Program-made: the position numbers and the translations under genes | NCBI GenBank assembly: GCA_944386755.1 | Contig: CALXCF010000013.1 | Span: 1-43,980, forward strand | DNA length: 43,980 nt | Origin: an uncultured Clostridia bacterium | GTDB lineage: Bacteria; Bacillota; Clostridia; TANB77; CAG-508 | Reading direction: 5' to 3' | The notes under the pieces: generated by a model | What the model saw: only the letters and a program-made list of their open reading frames with translations | Databases searched by the model: none | What the model was told of the DNA's origin: nothing | Shown here: positions 8,585 to 16,026 of the stretch, piece by piece | How positions within the stretch are numbered: position 1 is the stretch's first letter | Layout: each line of letters opens with the position of its first letter

Positions 8585-8607
8585 CAATTTTCTTATTTTT
8601 CAACTAG

Positions 8608-9069
8608 CTATTCTTCCATTAACTTATCTAACACCTCATCCAACTTCTTAACAGTAGCTTTTCCATACACTTCTCCATTAACAGTAAAAACAGGAGCTAA
8701 ACCACATGCACCAACACATCTAGTTTGGTCAATTGAAAATTTACCATCCTTTGTTGTTTCTCCCGGTTGAATACATAATCTTTCTGTCAATCTATCCATA
8801 ATTTTTTGAGAACCTTTAACAAAGCATGCTGTTCCTAAACATACTGATATGCTATATTTTCCTTTTGGTTTTAGTGTAAATCTAGAATAAAAAGTTACTA
8901 CTCCATAAATTTCTGCCATTGGAATTGATAAAAACTCTGATAAAACTTTTTGGGCTTCTTGTGGGATATATCCATAATGTTCTTGTACTTCATTTAACAT
9001 TTGAATCAAATTATCTTTTTCTGGTTTATATATATCACATAATTCTTTTAAAAATTTATCTTCTTGCAT
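8608..9069 (-). CDS. hydC: NuoE-like [2Fe-2S] subunit of the bifurcating hydrogenase (HydC)
   Basis: 153 residues, thioredoxin-like [2Fe-2S] fold. Transfers electrons between HydB and the rest of the trimer. The four expected Cys occur in SVCLGTACFVKG and CVGACGLAPV. An N-terminal helical region with HYGYIPQEAQ is typical of NuoE proteins. The ATG at 9069 was chosen over 9084 because GGGAGGA lies 5 nt before it. It is the first gene of the operon, with a promoter at 9113-9141. Confidence 0.94.
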   Translation of the reverse strand: MQEDKFLKELCDIYKPEKDNLIQMLNEVQEHYGYIPQEAQKVLSEFLSIPMAEIYGVVTFYSRFTLKPKGKYSISVCLGTACFVKGSQKIMDRLTERLCIQPGETTKDGKFSIDQTRCVGACGLAPVFTVNGEVYGKATVKKLDEVLDKLMEE

Positions 9070-9112
9070 ACTTATTCCTCCCATGATTAATATATATTAA
9101 ATTGTTGTTTCA

Positions 9113-9141
9113 ATTATATCAAATAGATTTTTTTTATACAA
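9113..9141 (-). promoter_or_regulatory. Promoter of the hydCBA operon
   Basis: Minus strand TTGTAT (9136-9141), 17-bp A-rich spacer, perfect TATAAT (9113-9118), about 45 bp upstream of the hydC start. No obvious Rex-type operator was recognised by eye. Confidence 0.65.
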
Positions 9142-9210
9142 CTGATTTTTTACAATTTTTGATTTTTTTCGTTATATACAATATATAATTTTGTAACGCA
9201 AAGAAAATAT

Positions 9211-9242
9211 AAACAGCTCCTATAATGTACTAGAAGCTGTTT
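9211..9242 (-). terminator. Terminator of the pyrimidine operon
   Basis: Stem AAACAGCT / AGCTGTTT (8 bp, 16-nt loop that can pair further), 20 bp past the pyrD stop. On the minus strand it is followed by ATATTTTCTTT, a moderate U-tract. Confidence 0.6.
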
Positions 9243-9262
9243 CATATTCCAAAAAATTTTTA

Positions 9263-10171
9263 CTAATTCATCTGAACTTTACCAATAATATCATTAATAT
9301 CATCAATATTATGTTTTTTCATATACTCTTCAATACCATCAACAGTATCAACACTTGTATATGGGCTAATAAAATTCCCTGCACCAATTGAAATTGCAGT
9401 TGCACCTGCAAGCATAAACTCAATTGCATCATCACCATTTACAATACCACCCATTCCTAAAACCGGAATATTAACAGCTTGTGCAACTTGATACACCATT
9501 CTAACTGCTACTGGCTTTATTGCAGGCCCTGAAAGTCCACCTGTATTATTTGCAAGAACTGGTTTTCTTGTATTAATATCAATCTTCATTCCTAACAAAG
9601 TATTAATAAGTGATACTCCATCTGCACCGCCATCTTCTACACCTTTTGCAATTGATGCTATATCAGTAACATTTGGTGTTAATTTTACGATTAATGGTTT
9701 ATCTAAAACTTTTCTAACTTCACTTGTTACATGTTTTACACCTTCATATGTATTCCCAAAAGCCATACATCCCGCTTTCACATTAGGGCAAGATAAATTA
9801 AGTTCTACACCATCAATATCTAATGTATTTAATATTTTACACAACTCTACATATTCTTCTACTGTACTTCCACACGCATTAACTATAATTGCAGTATCAA
9901 ACTTTCTTAAAAATGGCAAATCATTTTCAGCAAAATATTCAACTCCCGGATTTTGAAGTCCTATACTATTTAACATTCCACTTGCTGTTTCACATACTCT
10001 TGTTGGTTTATTTCCGCTTCTAGGTTTTAATGAAGTGCCTTTCGTAATAATTCCACCTAATTTACTTAAATCAAAAAACTCACTAAATTCTCTTCCATAT
10101 CCAAAAGTCCCTGATGCAACAGTTACCGGATTTTTCATCTCAATTCCAGCTAAATTTATTTTTGTATTCAT
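9263..10171 (-). CDS. pyrD: Dihydroorotate dehydrogenase B, catalytic subunit
   Basis: 302 residues, the NAD-linked class 1B enzyme. Oxidises dihydroorotate to orotate with FMN in the cytoplasm and passes electrons to PyrK. Seen: SGTFGYGREF near the N-terminus, GGIITKGTS, NSIGLQNPG, ELNLSCPNV with the catalytic-Cys type ELNLSCPN segment (class 1B uses this Cys as base), VKLTPNV, and the FMN phosphate loop (GMGGI, ISIGAGN). GGAGGG lies 10 nt before the ATG. It is last in the operon, directly after pyrK, its electron-transfer partner. Confidence 0.95.
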   Translation of the reverse strand: MNTKINLAGIEMKNPVTVASGTFGYGREFSEFFDLSKLGGIITKGTSLKPRSGNKPTRVCETASGMLNSIGLQNPGVEYFAENDLPFLRKFDTAIIVNACGSTVEEYVELCKILNTLDIDGVELNLSCPNVKAGCMAFGNTYEGVKHVTSEVRKVLDKPLIVKLTPNVTDIASIAKGVEDGGADGVSLINTLLGMKIDINTRKPVLANNTGGLSGPAIKPVAVRMVYQVAQAVNIPVLGMGGIVNGDDAIEFMLAGATAISIGAGNFISPYTSVDTVDGIEEYMKKHNIDDINDIIGKVQMN

Positions 10172-10227
10172 CTATTTTATTCCCTCCATTCCTTTTTGTT
10201 GCATGAAAAACGTCCTAATTAGCGACA

Positions 10228-11019
10228 TTAAATCTCAACATCTTTTGCATTAAACACTGGTCCACCTTTACAAACATGCCAATATTCTGGTGCATCTTTT
10301 GGACTTTTAGCAGTTTTAACTGCACACCCTAAACAAACACCTAAACCACATGCCATTTTTTCTTCTAATGATAATTGGCAATCAATATTATTTTCAATAG
10401 CATATTTTTGAACTGCTCTTAGCATTGGTAATGGACCACAAGCATAAATACACTCATAGTTTTCATGTTCCATATCGTTCTTCAAATAATCAATAGCAAA
10501 TCCTTTATTTTTATATGTTCCATCATCTGTTGTAATTATTAGCTTATCTGTAACTTCTTCAAACTCTTTTTCAAGCATCACAAAGTCTGTATTTCTAAAT
10601 CCTAAATAACAATTTACTTTAACATCATTTTGCTTTGCCTGTTTAGATAATTCATACAAAGGGAAGATTCCTATTCCGCCACCTATAACTGCTATATTTT
10701 TGTATTTATCAAATTTGAATGTTCCATGTCCTAAAGGTCCTATTATATCAATATCATTCCCTTTTTCCTTTTTTGCTAGTATCTCTGTTCCTTTTCCTTT
10801 AACTTGGAATATAAATTCTAATATTCCATTTTCCTTATCTAAGTTATATATACTTATTGGTCTTCTTAAAAATGGGTCAATCCCATCTGTTACTCTTATT
10901 TCTATAAAATTTCCTGGTTTCGCACTTTCTACTATTTCTGGTGCTTTTACACTAAACTTGTAAATATTCTTAATGATTTCTTCCTTTTTAATTAATTTTG
11001 CATATACTTGTTTTGGCAT
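10228..11019 (-). CDS. pyrK: Dihydroorotate dehydrogenase B, electron transfer subunit
   Basis: 263 residues, FAD and [2Fe-2S] protein that accepts electrons from PyrD and reduces NAD+. Seen: FAD-binding RRPISIYN, the NAD-binding GGGIGIFPLYEL, and a C-terminal Cys cluster (CGLGVCLGCAVK followed about 20 residues later by HVCKGGPVF) that ligates the [2Fe-2S] cluster. The start at 11019 (MPKQVYAKL) is chosen because GGAGG precedes it; an in-frame ATG at 11046 would start upstream of that site. Confidence 0.95.
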   Translation of the reverse strand: MPKQVYAKLIKKEEIIKNIYKFSVKAPEIVESAKPGNFIEIRVTDGIDPFLRRPISIYNLDKENGILEFIFQVKGKGTEILAKKEKGNDIDIIGPLGHGTFKFDKYKNIAVIGGGIGIFPLYELSKQAKQNDVKVNCYLGFRNTDFVMLEKEFEEVTDKLIITTDDGTYKNKGFAIDYLKNDMEHENYECIYACGPLPMLRAVQKYAIENNIDCQLSLEEKMACGLGVCLGCAVKTAKSPKDAPEYWHVCKGGPVFNAKDVEI

Positions 11020-11049
11020 TCTTATTATCCTCCTTTTCTCTGTCAACTT

Positions 11050-11106
11050 TAAGGTCCGTCCCCCTAATCCCTAAAAGCAGGAATTTTTAGGACCGTCCCT
11101 AAATCC
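11050..11106 (-). repeat. GGGAC-type palindromic element, copy 3, overlapping the pyrF stop
   Basis: Minus strand AGGGATTTAGGGACGGTCC, a spacer, then GGGGGACGGACCTT. It is the same element as copy 1 at 6444-6499. The last three pyrF codons and its TAG stop (11099-11101) lie inside the element. Confidence 0.75.
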
Positions 11107-12016
11107 CTCCTAACTCCTCTTTCATTCTTAATGCTTCTGCTCTTGTTGCTTTTGCATAGTCTTTTTCTTCAAATTTATCTTTCCATAATTCTGATTTATA
11201 TGCACACATCAAACTTCTTGATGCATTTACTATTCCACCTAAGCCGTTTTTGTCAAACCCTAATGCTATATCTTTAGCTTTACCACCTTGTGCTCCATAT
11301 CCTGGTATTAAGAAATATGTATGAGGTGCAATTTCTCTTATTTCTTTTAATTGTTTTGGGTATGTTGCTCCTACAACAGCTGCTATACTACTATACCCAT
11401 ATTCTCCTCTTAATTCTTTTCCCCATTCTTCAACTAATTTTGCTACTTTTACATATACTTCTTCTCCATTTTCTAATTTTACATCTTGCAATTCACCTGA
11501 TGATGGATTTGATGTTTTTACCAATATAAATATTCCTTTGTCATATTTTTTACAATCCTCGATAAATGGTTTGACACAGTCTGTTCCCATATATGGATTT
11601 ACTGTTGCAAAATCTACATCAAAAATGCTTTCTTCTTTTTCTCCTATTTTAGTTTTTCCTAAATATGCATTTGAATATCCTTGAGCAGTTGAACCTATAT
11701 CTCCTCTTTTTATATCTGCTATCACAATCATTCCTTTTTGTTTTGCATATTTACATGTCTCTTCAAAAGCTTTTATTCCTGGTATACCAAACATTTCATA
11801 AAAAGCTATCTGAGGCTTTACTGCTGGAATCACATCACATGTTTCATCTATCAAAGCCTTATTGTATTCTATAATTGCTTCTGATACACCTTCCAAAGTG
11901 TTTGGATATTTTTCTAATACGCATTTTGGCAATAATTCATATCTTGGGTCAAGACCTATTACTGTTGGATTGTTTGTTTCTTTAATTTTATTTATTAATC
12001 TATCAATTGTATTCAC
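11099..12016 (-). CDS. pyrF: Orotidine 5'-phosphate decarboxylase, type 2
   Basis: 305 residues, the longer type 2 family. Decarboxylates OMP to UMP, the last step of de novo synthesis. Seen: VIGLDPRYELLP, AVKPQIAFYE, the catalytic VIADIKRGDIGSTA (Asp-Lys-Arg-x-Asp) and a C-terminal phosphate-binding PGYGAQGG. The start is GTG at 12016 with GGAGGAG upstream and overlaps the end of the ArsC-like gene by 14 bp, implying coupled translation. The C-terminal residues are encoded by the palindromic element at 11050-11106. Confidence 0.95.
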   Translation of the reverse strand: MNTIDRLINKIKETNNPTVIGLDPRYELLPKCVLEKYPNTLEGVSEAIIEYNKALIDETCDVIPAVKPQIAFYEMFGIPGIKAFEETCKYAKQKGMIVIADIKRGDIGSTAQGYSNAYLGKTKIGEKEESIFDVDFATVNPYMGTDCVKPFIEDCKKYDKGIFILVKTSNPSSGELQDVKLENGEEVYVKVAKLVEEWGKELRGEYGYSSIAAVVGATYPKQLKEIREIAPHTYFLIPGYGAQGGKAKDIALGFDKNGLGGIVNASRSLMCAYKSELWKDKFEEKDYAKATRAEALRMKEELGGI

Positions 12017-12389
12017 TTTTATCTCCTCCTTCTGACTCTAACAGACTCACCCATTCTTTTTCTTTAAATCCTACTAATATGACTTTATCAGTTATAGCCA
12101 GTGGTCTTTTTACTAACATTCCATCTGTAGACAATACTTCTATTTTTTCTTCATCTGTCATATTTGGCAATTTTTCTTTTAAATTCAATTCTTTATATTT
12201 CATTCCACTTGTATTAAAGAATTTTTTGATATCATAGCCGCTTTGCTTTATCCATTTTCTTAATTCATCTTTTGTTGGGTTATTTTCTACTATATGTCTG
12301 TCATCAAATTCAATATTGTTTTGTTCTAGCCATTTCTTTGCTTTTTGACAAGTAGAACATTTTGGATATTCAATAAATAATACTTTCAT
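12003..12389 (-). CDS. ArsC/Spx-family thioredoxin-fold protein
   Basis: 128 residues. N-terminal active-site motif YPKCSTCQKAKKWLEQNN (CxxC) and a later LVKRPLAI segment, as in the ArsC/Spx/YffB family. Members are either arsenate-reductase-like or RNA-polymerase-binding redox regulators such as Spx and MgsR; the sequence alone does not settle which. The start at 12389 follows AAAGGAGA. It is embedded between pyrC (stop 12 bp downstream of this start) and pyrF, overlapping both closely, so it is expressed with pyrimidine synthesis. Confidence 0.85.
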   Translation of the reverse strand: MKVLFIEYPKCSTCQKAKKWLEQNNIEFDDRHIVENNPTKDELRKWIKQSGYDIKKFFNTSGMKYKELNLKEKLPNMTDEEKIEVLSTDGMLVKRPLAITDKVILVGFKEKEWVSLLESEGGDKSEYN

Positions 12390-12400
12390 AAATTCTCCTT

Positions 12401-13678
12401 TCAATTTTCAAAAACAACTTTTCCATTTACAATTGTATATTTTACTTTTCCTTTTAATTTCTTTCCTATAAATGGACTGTTTTTAGATTTTGATACTATC
12501 ATTTCTTTTGTGTAAACATATTCTTCATTTGGGTCAAATATAGTTATATCAGCTTTTTTTCCTACCTCTATACTACCTCTTTCATTTTCTATATGTAATA
12601 ATTTTGATGGAGTATATGAAGTTAATCTTACCAAATTTAAGTAATCAATATGTCCTGGGTCTACTAAATTCATTATTTCTGCTGGAAGTGCTGTTTCAAA
12701 TCCTATTATTCCGTTCGGTGCTTTTGAAAGTTCTGTATTTTTTTCTTCTTCTGCATGTGGTGCATGGTCTGTTATTATACAATCTATTGTTCCTTCTTTT
12801 AATCCTTCTATTATTGCTTGTCTATCTTTTTCTTCTCTTAATGGTGGATTCATTTTTGCATTTGTTTCAGATTTTAATACTTCATTTACCGTAAAAGTAA
12901 AATAATGTGGACATGTTTCACATGTTATTTTTACTCCTCTTTTTTTAGCATCTCTTATCATGTTTTTACTTGTTTTTGTACTTATATGACATATATGTCC
13001 TCTAACATTGTTTGTTTCTGATATAACTATTTCTCTTACAGCCATTATTTCTTCTGCTTCTGGCAAGACTCCTTGAACTCCTAATTGTTCTGCTACTTTT
13101 CCTGCATTTATTGCACCAGCAGAAACAGATTTTTCTTCACAATGTGATGCTACAAATGTTCCAAGTTTATCTGCTTCAATCATTGCTTGTCTCATCATTC
13201 TGCTGTTTACAACTGGCATACCATCATCTGAAAATGCAATTGCTCCAGCATTTCTTAATTCTTCAAAATCTACTAATTCTTCTCCTTTTTCTCCTTTAGA
13301 TACAGAAGCATATGGAAGTATATTACATAAATTTACTCTTTTTGCTTCTTCTATTATTTTTTGCAAATTAATAGCGCTATCTGGTGTTGGTTTTGTATTT
13401 GGCATTGGACAAATAGTTGTAAAACCTCCTGCAACAGCGCTTTTGCTGCCTGTTTCAATTGTTTCTTTATATTCAAAACCAGGTTCTCTTAAATGGCAAT
13501 GAATATCAATCATTCCAGGCATAATATATAGTTTTGAACAGTCAATTATTTTATCTGCTTTTTCTTCTATATCTTTCCCTATTTCTTTAATTTTGTCATC
13601 TTCAATTAGTATGTCTTTTTCTTCAAATGTGTTTGTCTTATAGTCAATTAGTGTTCCACCTTTTAATAATGTTTTCAT
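12401..13678 (-). CDS. pyrC: Dihydroorotase
   Basis: 425 residues, class I (PyrC/AllB-like) zinc amidohydrolase. Cyclises carbamoyl aspartate to dihydroorotate. Seen: metal-binding DIHCHLREPGFEYKE, PMPNTKPTPD, SHCEE, GHICHIST, TCETCPHYF, and DCIITDHAPHAEEEK with the catalytic Asp. C-terminal GKKADITIFD is typical of amidohydrolases. AGGAGG precedes the ATG. It is the first gene of the pyr cluster; pyrAA/AB/B are not present here. Confidence 0.95.
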   Translation of the reverse strand: MKTLLKGGTLIDYKTNTFEEKDILIEDDKIKEIGKDIEEKADKIIDCSKLYIMPGMIDIHCHLREPGFEYKETIETGSKSAVAGGFTTICPMPNTKPTPDSAINLQKIIEEAKRVNLCNILPYASVSKGEKGEELVDFEELRNAGAIAFSDDGMPVVNSRMMRQAMIEADKLGTFVASHCEEKSVSAGAINAGKVAEQLGVQGVLPEAEEIMAVREIVISETNNVRGHICHISTKTSKNMIRDAKKRGVKITCETCPHYFTFTVNEVLKSETNAKMNPPLREEKDRQAIIEGLKEGTIDCIITDHAPHAEEEKNTELSKAPNGIIGFETALPAEIMNLVDPGHIDYLNLVRLTSYTPSKLLHIENERGSIEVGKKADITIFDPNEEYVYTKEMIVSKSKNSPFIGKKLKGKVKYTIVNGKVVFEN

Positions 13679-13711
13679 GGCTAAATCCTCCTATCATTTT
13701 TTCTTATATTA

Positions 13712-14206
13712 TCATTTTGTTCGATTATTTTCAATATAATCTGCTAATTCTTTTCTATTTTCTTCACAAACAAAATCTTTTCCCTTTTCAAACATTTCTA
13801 CTAATTGTTTATCTACATTATCATTACTGCTTTCTATTGTCTTTCCTATTGCTTGAAGTAACTTTTTATATAATTTATTTAGTTTTGAATAATCAATACC
13901 ACCTTGCATATAAAATAGTAGTATTTCTAAATTATTTACCTTTATCAAATCTTGTATATTTTCTTCTATTTTAGGATATGCTCCAACAGCTCCACAACAA
14001 ATCACTTTATATTTTCTTAAAGCCTTATTTAACCCCATAATTTTTGACGCACATACCCATCCTAAATATATTATTTCATCACCTTTTTTCAATTTTGTTT
14101 TTGCTTCTTGTATATCTAAAATTGGTAATTTTAATTTTGTACTCAAAATCTCTGCATATTTTTTAGTATGCCCTGTTTTACTTTGATAAACTATTGCATT
14201 TTTGCA
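13712..14206 (-). CDS. Flavodoxin-like protein, start codon missing or non-canonical
   Basis: The region encodes a flavodoxin-fold protein of the type with FMN loop SKTGHTKKYAE, a Tyr-Leu-Gly-Trp-Val-Cys-Ala-Ser-Lys segment and FYMQGGIDYSKLNKLYK, like stand-alone flavodoxin-domain proteins of Clostridia. The first canonical in-frame start (TTG at 14146) would leave out the FMN phosphate loop. Homology-like sequence extends upstream in frame to about 14206 (CKNAIVYQSKTGHT), where a family member would start with Met, but the codon there is TGC and no ATG, GTG or TTG occurs before an in-frame stop at 14228-14230. No ribosome binding site is visible. It is either a recently disabled gene or uses a rare start such as ATA. 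It lies 33 bp upstream of pyrC. Confidence 0.6.
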   Translation of the reverse strand, partial: CKNAIVYQSKTGHTKKYAEILSTKLKLPILDIQEAKTKLKKGDEIIYLGWVCASKIMGLNKALRKYKVICCGAVGAYPKIEENIQDLIKVNNLEILLFYMQGGIDYSKLNKLYKKLLQAIGKTIESSNDNVDKQLVEMFEKGKDFVCEENRKELADYIENNRTK

Positions 14207-14271
14207 AACTATATAGTATACTTTTATTCATAAGGTTGGCTAAATTTTAAAAATGTTTGGGGTGTATAATT

Positions 14272-15249
14272 ATGGTAGTAAACAAAGATGTTAATTCTAA
14301 TACTAATGAAAAAAATGAAATTATTATATTTGAAAATCAAGAGGTAAAGCTAGAAGTAAACATGAAAGATGAAACAGTTTGGCTTACACAAAAACAAATG
14401 GCTGAATTATTTGGTAAAGACAGAAGAACTATAACAAGGCATATTCAAAATATTTACAAAGATGAAGAACTAAATGAAAATTCAGTATGCTCATATTTTG
14501 AGCATACTGCTGAAGATGGAAAAACTTATAAAGTTCAATACTACAATTTGGATATGATTATTTCTGTAGGTTATAGAGTAAATAGCAAACAAGGTATTGC
14601 ATTTAGAAAGTGGGCAACAAAAATATTAAAAGACTATATGATAAAAGGTTACGCAGTAAATCAAAAAAGACTAGAATATCTAGAAAAAACAATAAAATTA
14701 ATAGACATTGCAAACCGCATAGATGAAAGACTAGAAGGCAATGATGCAAAAGAAATTTTAAAAGTAATTGGAAGTTATTCGAAAGCTTTAGATTTATTAG
14801 ATGATTATGACCATAGAACTTTGAAAAAAATCAAAGGAACTGTAGATAACAGAATTGTTCAATATCAAGATTGTTTAGATATAATTCACAAATTAAAATT
14901 TAATGAAAAAAGCGAAATTTTTGGTGTGGAAAGAGATAATGGTCTGGAATCTATAATTAATAATATTTATCAAAGTTTTGGCGGACAGGATGTTTATAAA
15001 AGTATAGAAGAAAAATCAGCAAATTTCTTATATTTAGTAGTAAAAAATCATGTCTTTATTGACGGAAACAAAAGAATTGCAGCAACTTTATTTATATACT
15101 TTTTAAATTATTATGATATACTATATAAAAATAATAAACAAATAATTGATAATAATACTTTAACTGCTTTAACATTACTAATTGCGGAATCAAATCCAAA
15201 AGAAAAAGAAATTATAATTGATTTAGTAATGAATTTTTTAAGTGACTAA
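14272..15249 (+). CDS. RhuM-family protein fused to a Fic/Doc domain
   Basis: 325 residues. The N-terminal ~110 residues match RhuM virulence-type proteins (VWLTQKQMAELFGKDRRTITRHI, then YYNLDMIISVGYRVNSKQGIAFRKWA), with a helix-turn-helix character. The C-terminal ~130 residues hold a Fic/Doc fold with the loop HVFIDGNKR, closest to the Doc form HxFx(D/N)(A/G)NKR, so nucleotidyl- or phosphotransferase activity on a protein is likely. A separate Doc-type antitoxin is not seen. ATG at 14272 follows GGGGTG; an upstream TTG at 14257 is in frame but lacks a site. It reads away from the flavodoxin-like gene and toward the RNA-repeat/HAD unit. Confidence 0.85.
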   Translation: MVVNKDVNSNTNEKNEIIIFENQEVKLEVNMKDETVWLTQKQMAELFGKDRRTITRHIQNIYKDEELNENSVCSYFEHTAEDGKTYKVQYYNLDMIISVGYRVNSKQGIAFRKWATKILKDYMIKGYAVNQKRLEYLEKTIKLIDIANRIDERLEGNDAKEILKVIGSYSKALDLLDDYDHRTLKKIKGTVDNRIVQYQDCLDIIHKLKFNEKSEIFGVERDNGLESIINNIYQSFGGQDVYKSIEEKSANFLYLVVKNHVFIDGNKRIAATLFIYFLNYYDILYKNNKQIIDNNTLTALTLLIAESNPKEKEIIIDLVMNFLSD

Positions 15250-15284
15250 AAACTCTTGCTAATATGAAAACTCAGCTATAGTTG

Positions 15285-15313
15285 TTGACATATTTCCTGT
15301 TATATCTTATAAT
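15285..15313 (+). promoter_or_regulatory. Perfect-consensus promoter of the tandem-repeat RNA
   Basis: TTGACA (15285-15290), 17-bp spacer, TATAAT (15308-15313). Both boxes are perfect. The predicted start near 15320 lies about 14 nt before the first pseudoknot repeat. Confidence 0.85.
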
Positions 15314-15319
15314 AAGTAA

Positions 15320-15463
15320 AACAAGAAAATAGTGTCGCTCTTGGGTGGTGCGACTAATAAATTATCCCATTAGACAAATACTGTCACTCTTGGGTAGTGT
15401 GACTAATAAATTATCCCAATTGAAAATAGTCTCTCTTGTTGAAAAATAAGAGAGATGTTTTTG
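15320..15463 (+). ncRNA. Small RNA with two tandem pseudoknot-type repeats and a terminator
   Basis: Two 36-nt units (15334-15369 and 15383-15418) repeat with a 49-nt period. Each can form a stem of 5 bp, a U-U mismatch and 2 bp, a 5-nt loop UGGGU, then an AU-rich linker (UAAUAAAUUAU) and CCCA, which can pair with UGGG of the loop to close a pseudoknot. The two units differ by compensatory changes in the stem (GUCGC/GCGAC versus GUCAC/GUGAC, and a closing U-G versus U-A), which supports the structure. A third copy of the repeat's lead-in (GAAAATAGT) runs into the terminator stem. The downstream HAD gene would be reached only by read-through, the layout of type III toxin-antitoxin loci; a tandem riboswitch is the alternative. 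Confidence 0.65.
15430..15463 (+). terminator. Terminator between the repeat RNA and the HAD gene
   Basis: Stem TCTCTCTT / AAGAGAGA (8 bp, 10-nt loop) followed by TGTTTTTG. It lies 34 bp before the HAD-gene start, so it should limit expression of that gene from the strong promoter at 15285. Confidence 0.8.
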
Positions 15464-15496
15464 ATTAAAAAATTTTAATCATAGGAGGAATATAAT

Positions 15497-15991
15497 TTGA
15501 AAATCATTTTCTTAGATATAGATGGTGTTCTAAATTCAGATGAATACTTTGATAAAATTAAAAATTTGAATATAAACGGAATAGAAAATGACATAGATAT
15601 TAGTAAAATAATTTTACTGAAAAAATCACTTGATGAAACTGGTGCTAAAATAGTATTAACTTCATCTTGGAGATATACAAGAAAAGCTCAAGAGTTAAAA
15701 CAATTATTACTTAGCTATGGAATTATTGTTGACTGTACTCCATTTATAGATAATGAACGTGGAATAGAAATTAAAAAATGGTTGCAAGAACACAATGACG
15801 TACAAGACTTTGTAATACTAGATGATGAAATATTTGATTCATATGATGAAAAGTTAATGAAAAAATTAATAAAAATTTCCGATACAAATGGAATAAATTA
15901 TGGAGAAGGATTACAACCTAAGCATATACAAGAAATCATTCAAAGATTTGGCAAAAAAGAAAAAATTATAGATGACGAATTAGAACTTTAA
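15497..15991 (+). CDS. Small HAD-fold protein (HAD_SAK-like)
   Basis: 164 residues. HAD motif I is FLDIDGVLNS (Asp7 and Asp9 in a D-x-D), motif II is the Ser/Thr-rich VLTSSWR (residue ~56), and FVILDDE (residue ~111) carries the acidic motif IV pair. This pattern is typical of the stand-alone HAD proteins related to the phosphatase domain of Swiss-army-knife RNA repair proteins, so a nucleic-acid or nucleotide phosphatase role is plausible. The start is TTG with AGGAGGAA 6 nt upstream. It follows the pseudoknot-repeat RNA and terminator and ends 35 bp before uvrB. Whether it is a toxin is unproven. Confidence 0.8.
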   Translation: MKIIFLDIDGVLNSDEYFDKIKNLNINGIENDIDISKIILLKKSLDETGAKIVLTSSWRYTRKAQELKQLLLSYGIIVDCTPFIDNERGIEIKKWLQEHNDVQDFVILDDEIFDSYDEKLMKKLIKISDTNGINYGEGLQPKHIQEIIQRFGKKEKIIDDELEL

Positions 15992-16026
15992 TTTTTATTT
16001 AAATTATAGATTTAAGGAGGAAAATC

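Noticed and set aside
15334..15418. Known riboswitch class (for example preQ1 or guanidine-II)
   Set aside because: The stem, loop and tail do not match consensus sequences I can recall for those classes, and exact tandem duplication is unusual for them; an unknown riboswitch remains possible.
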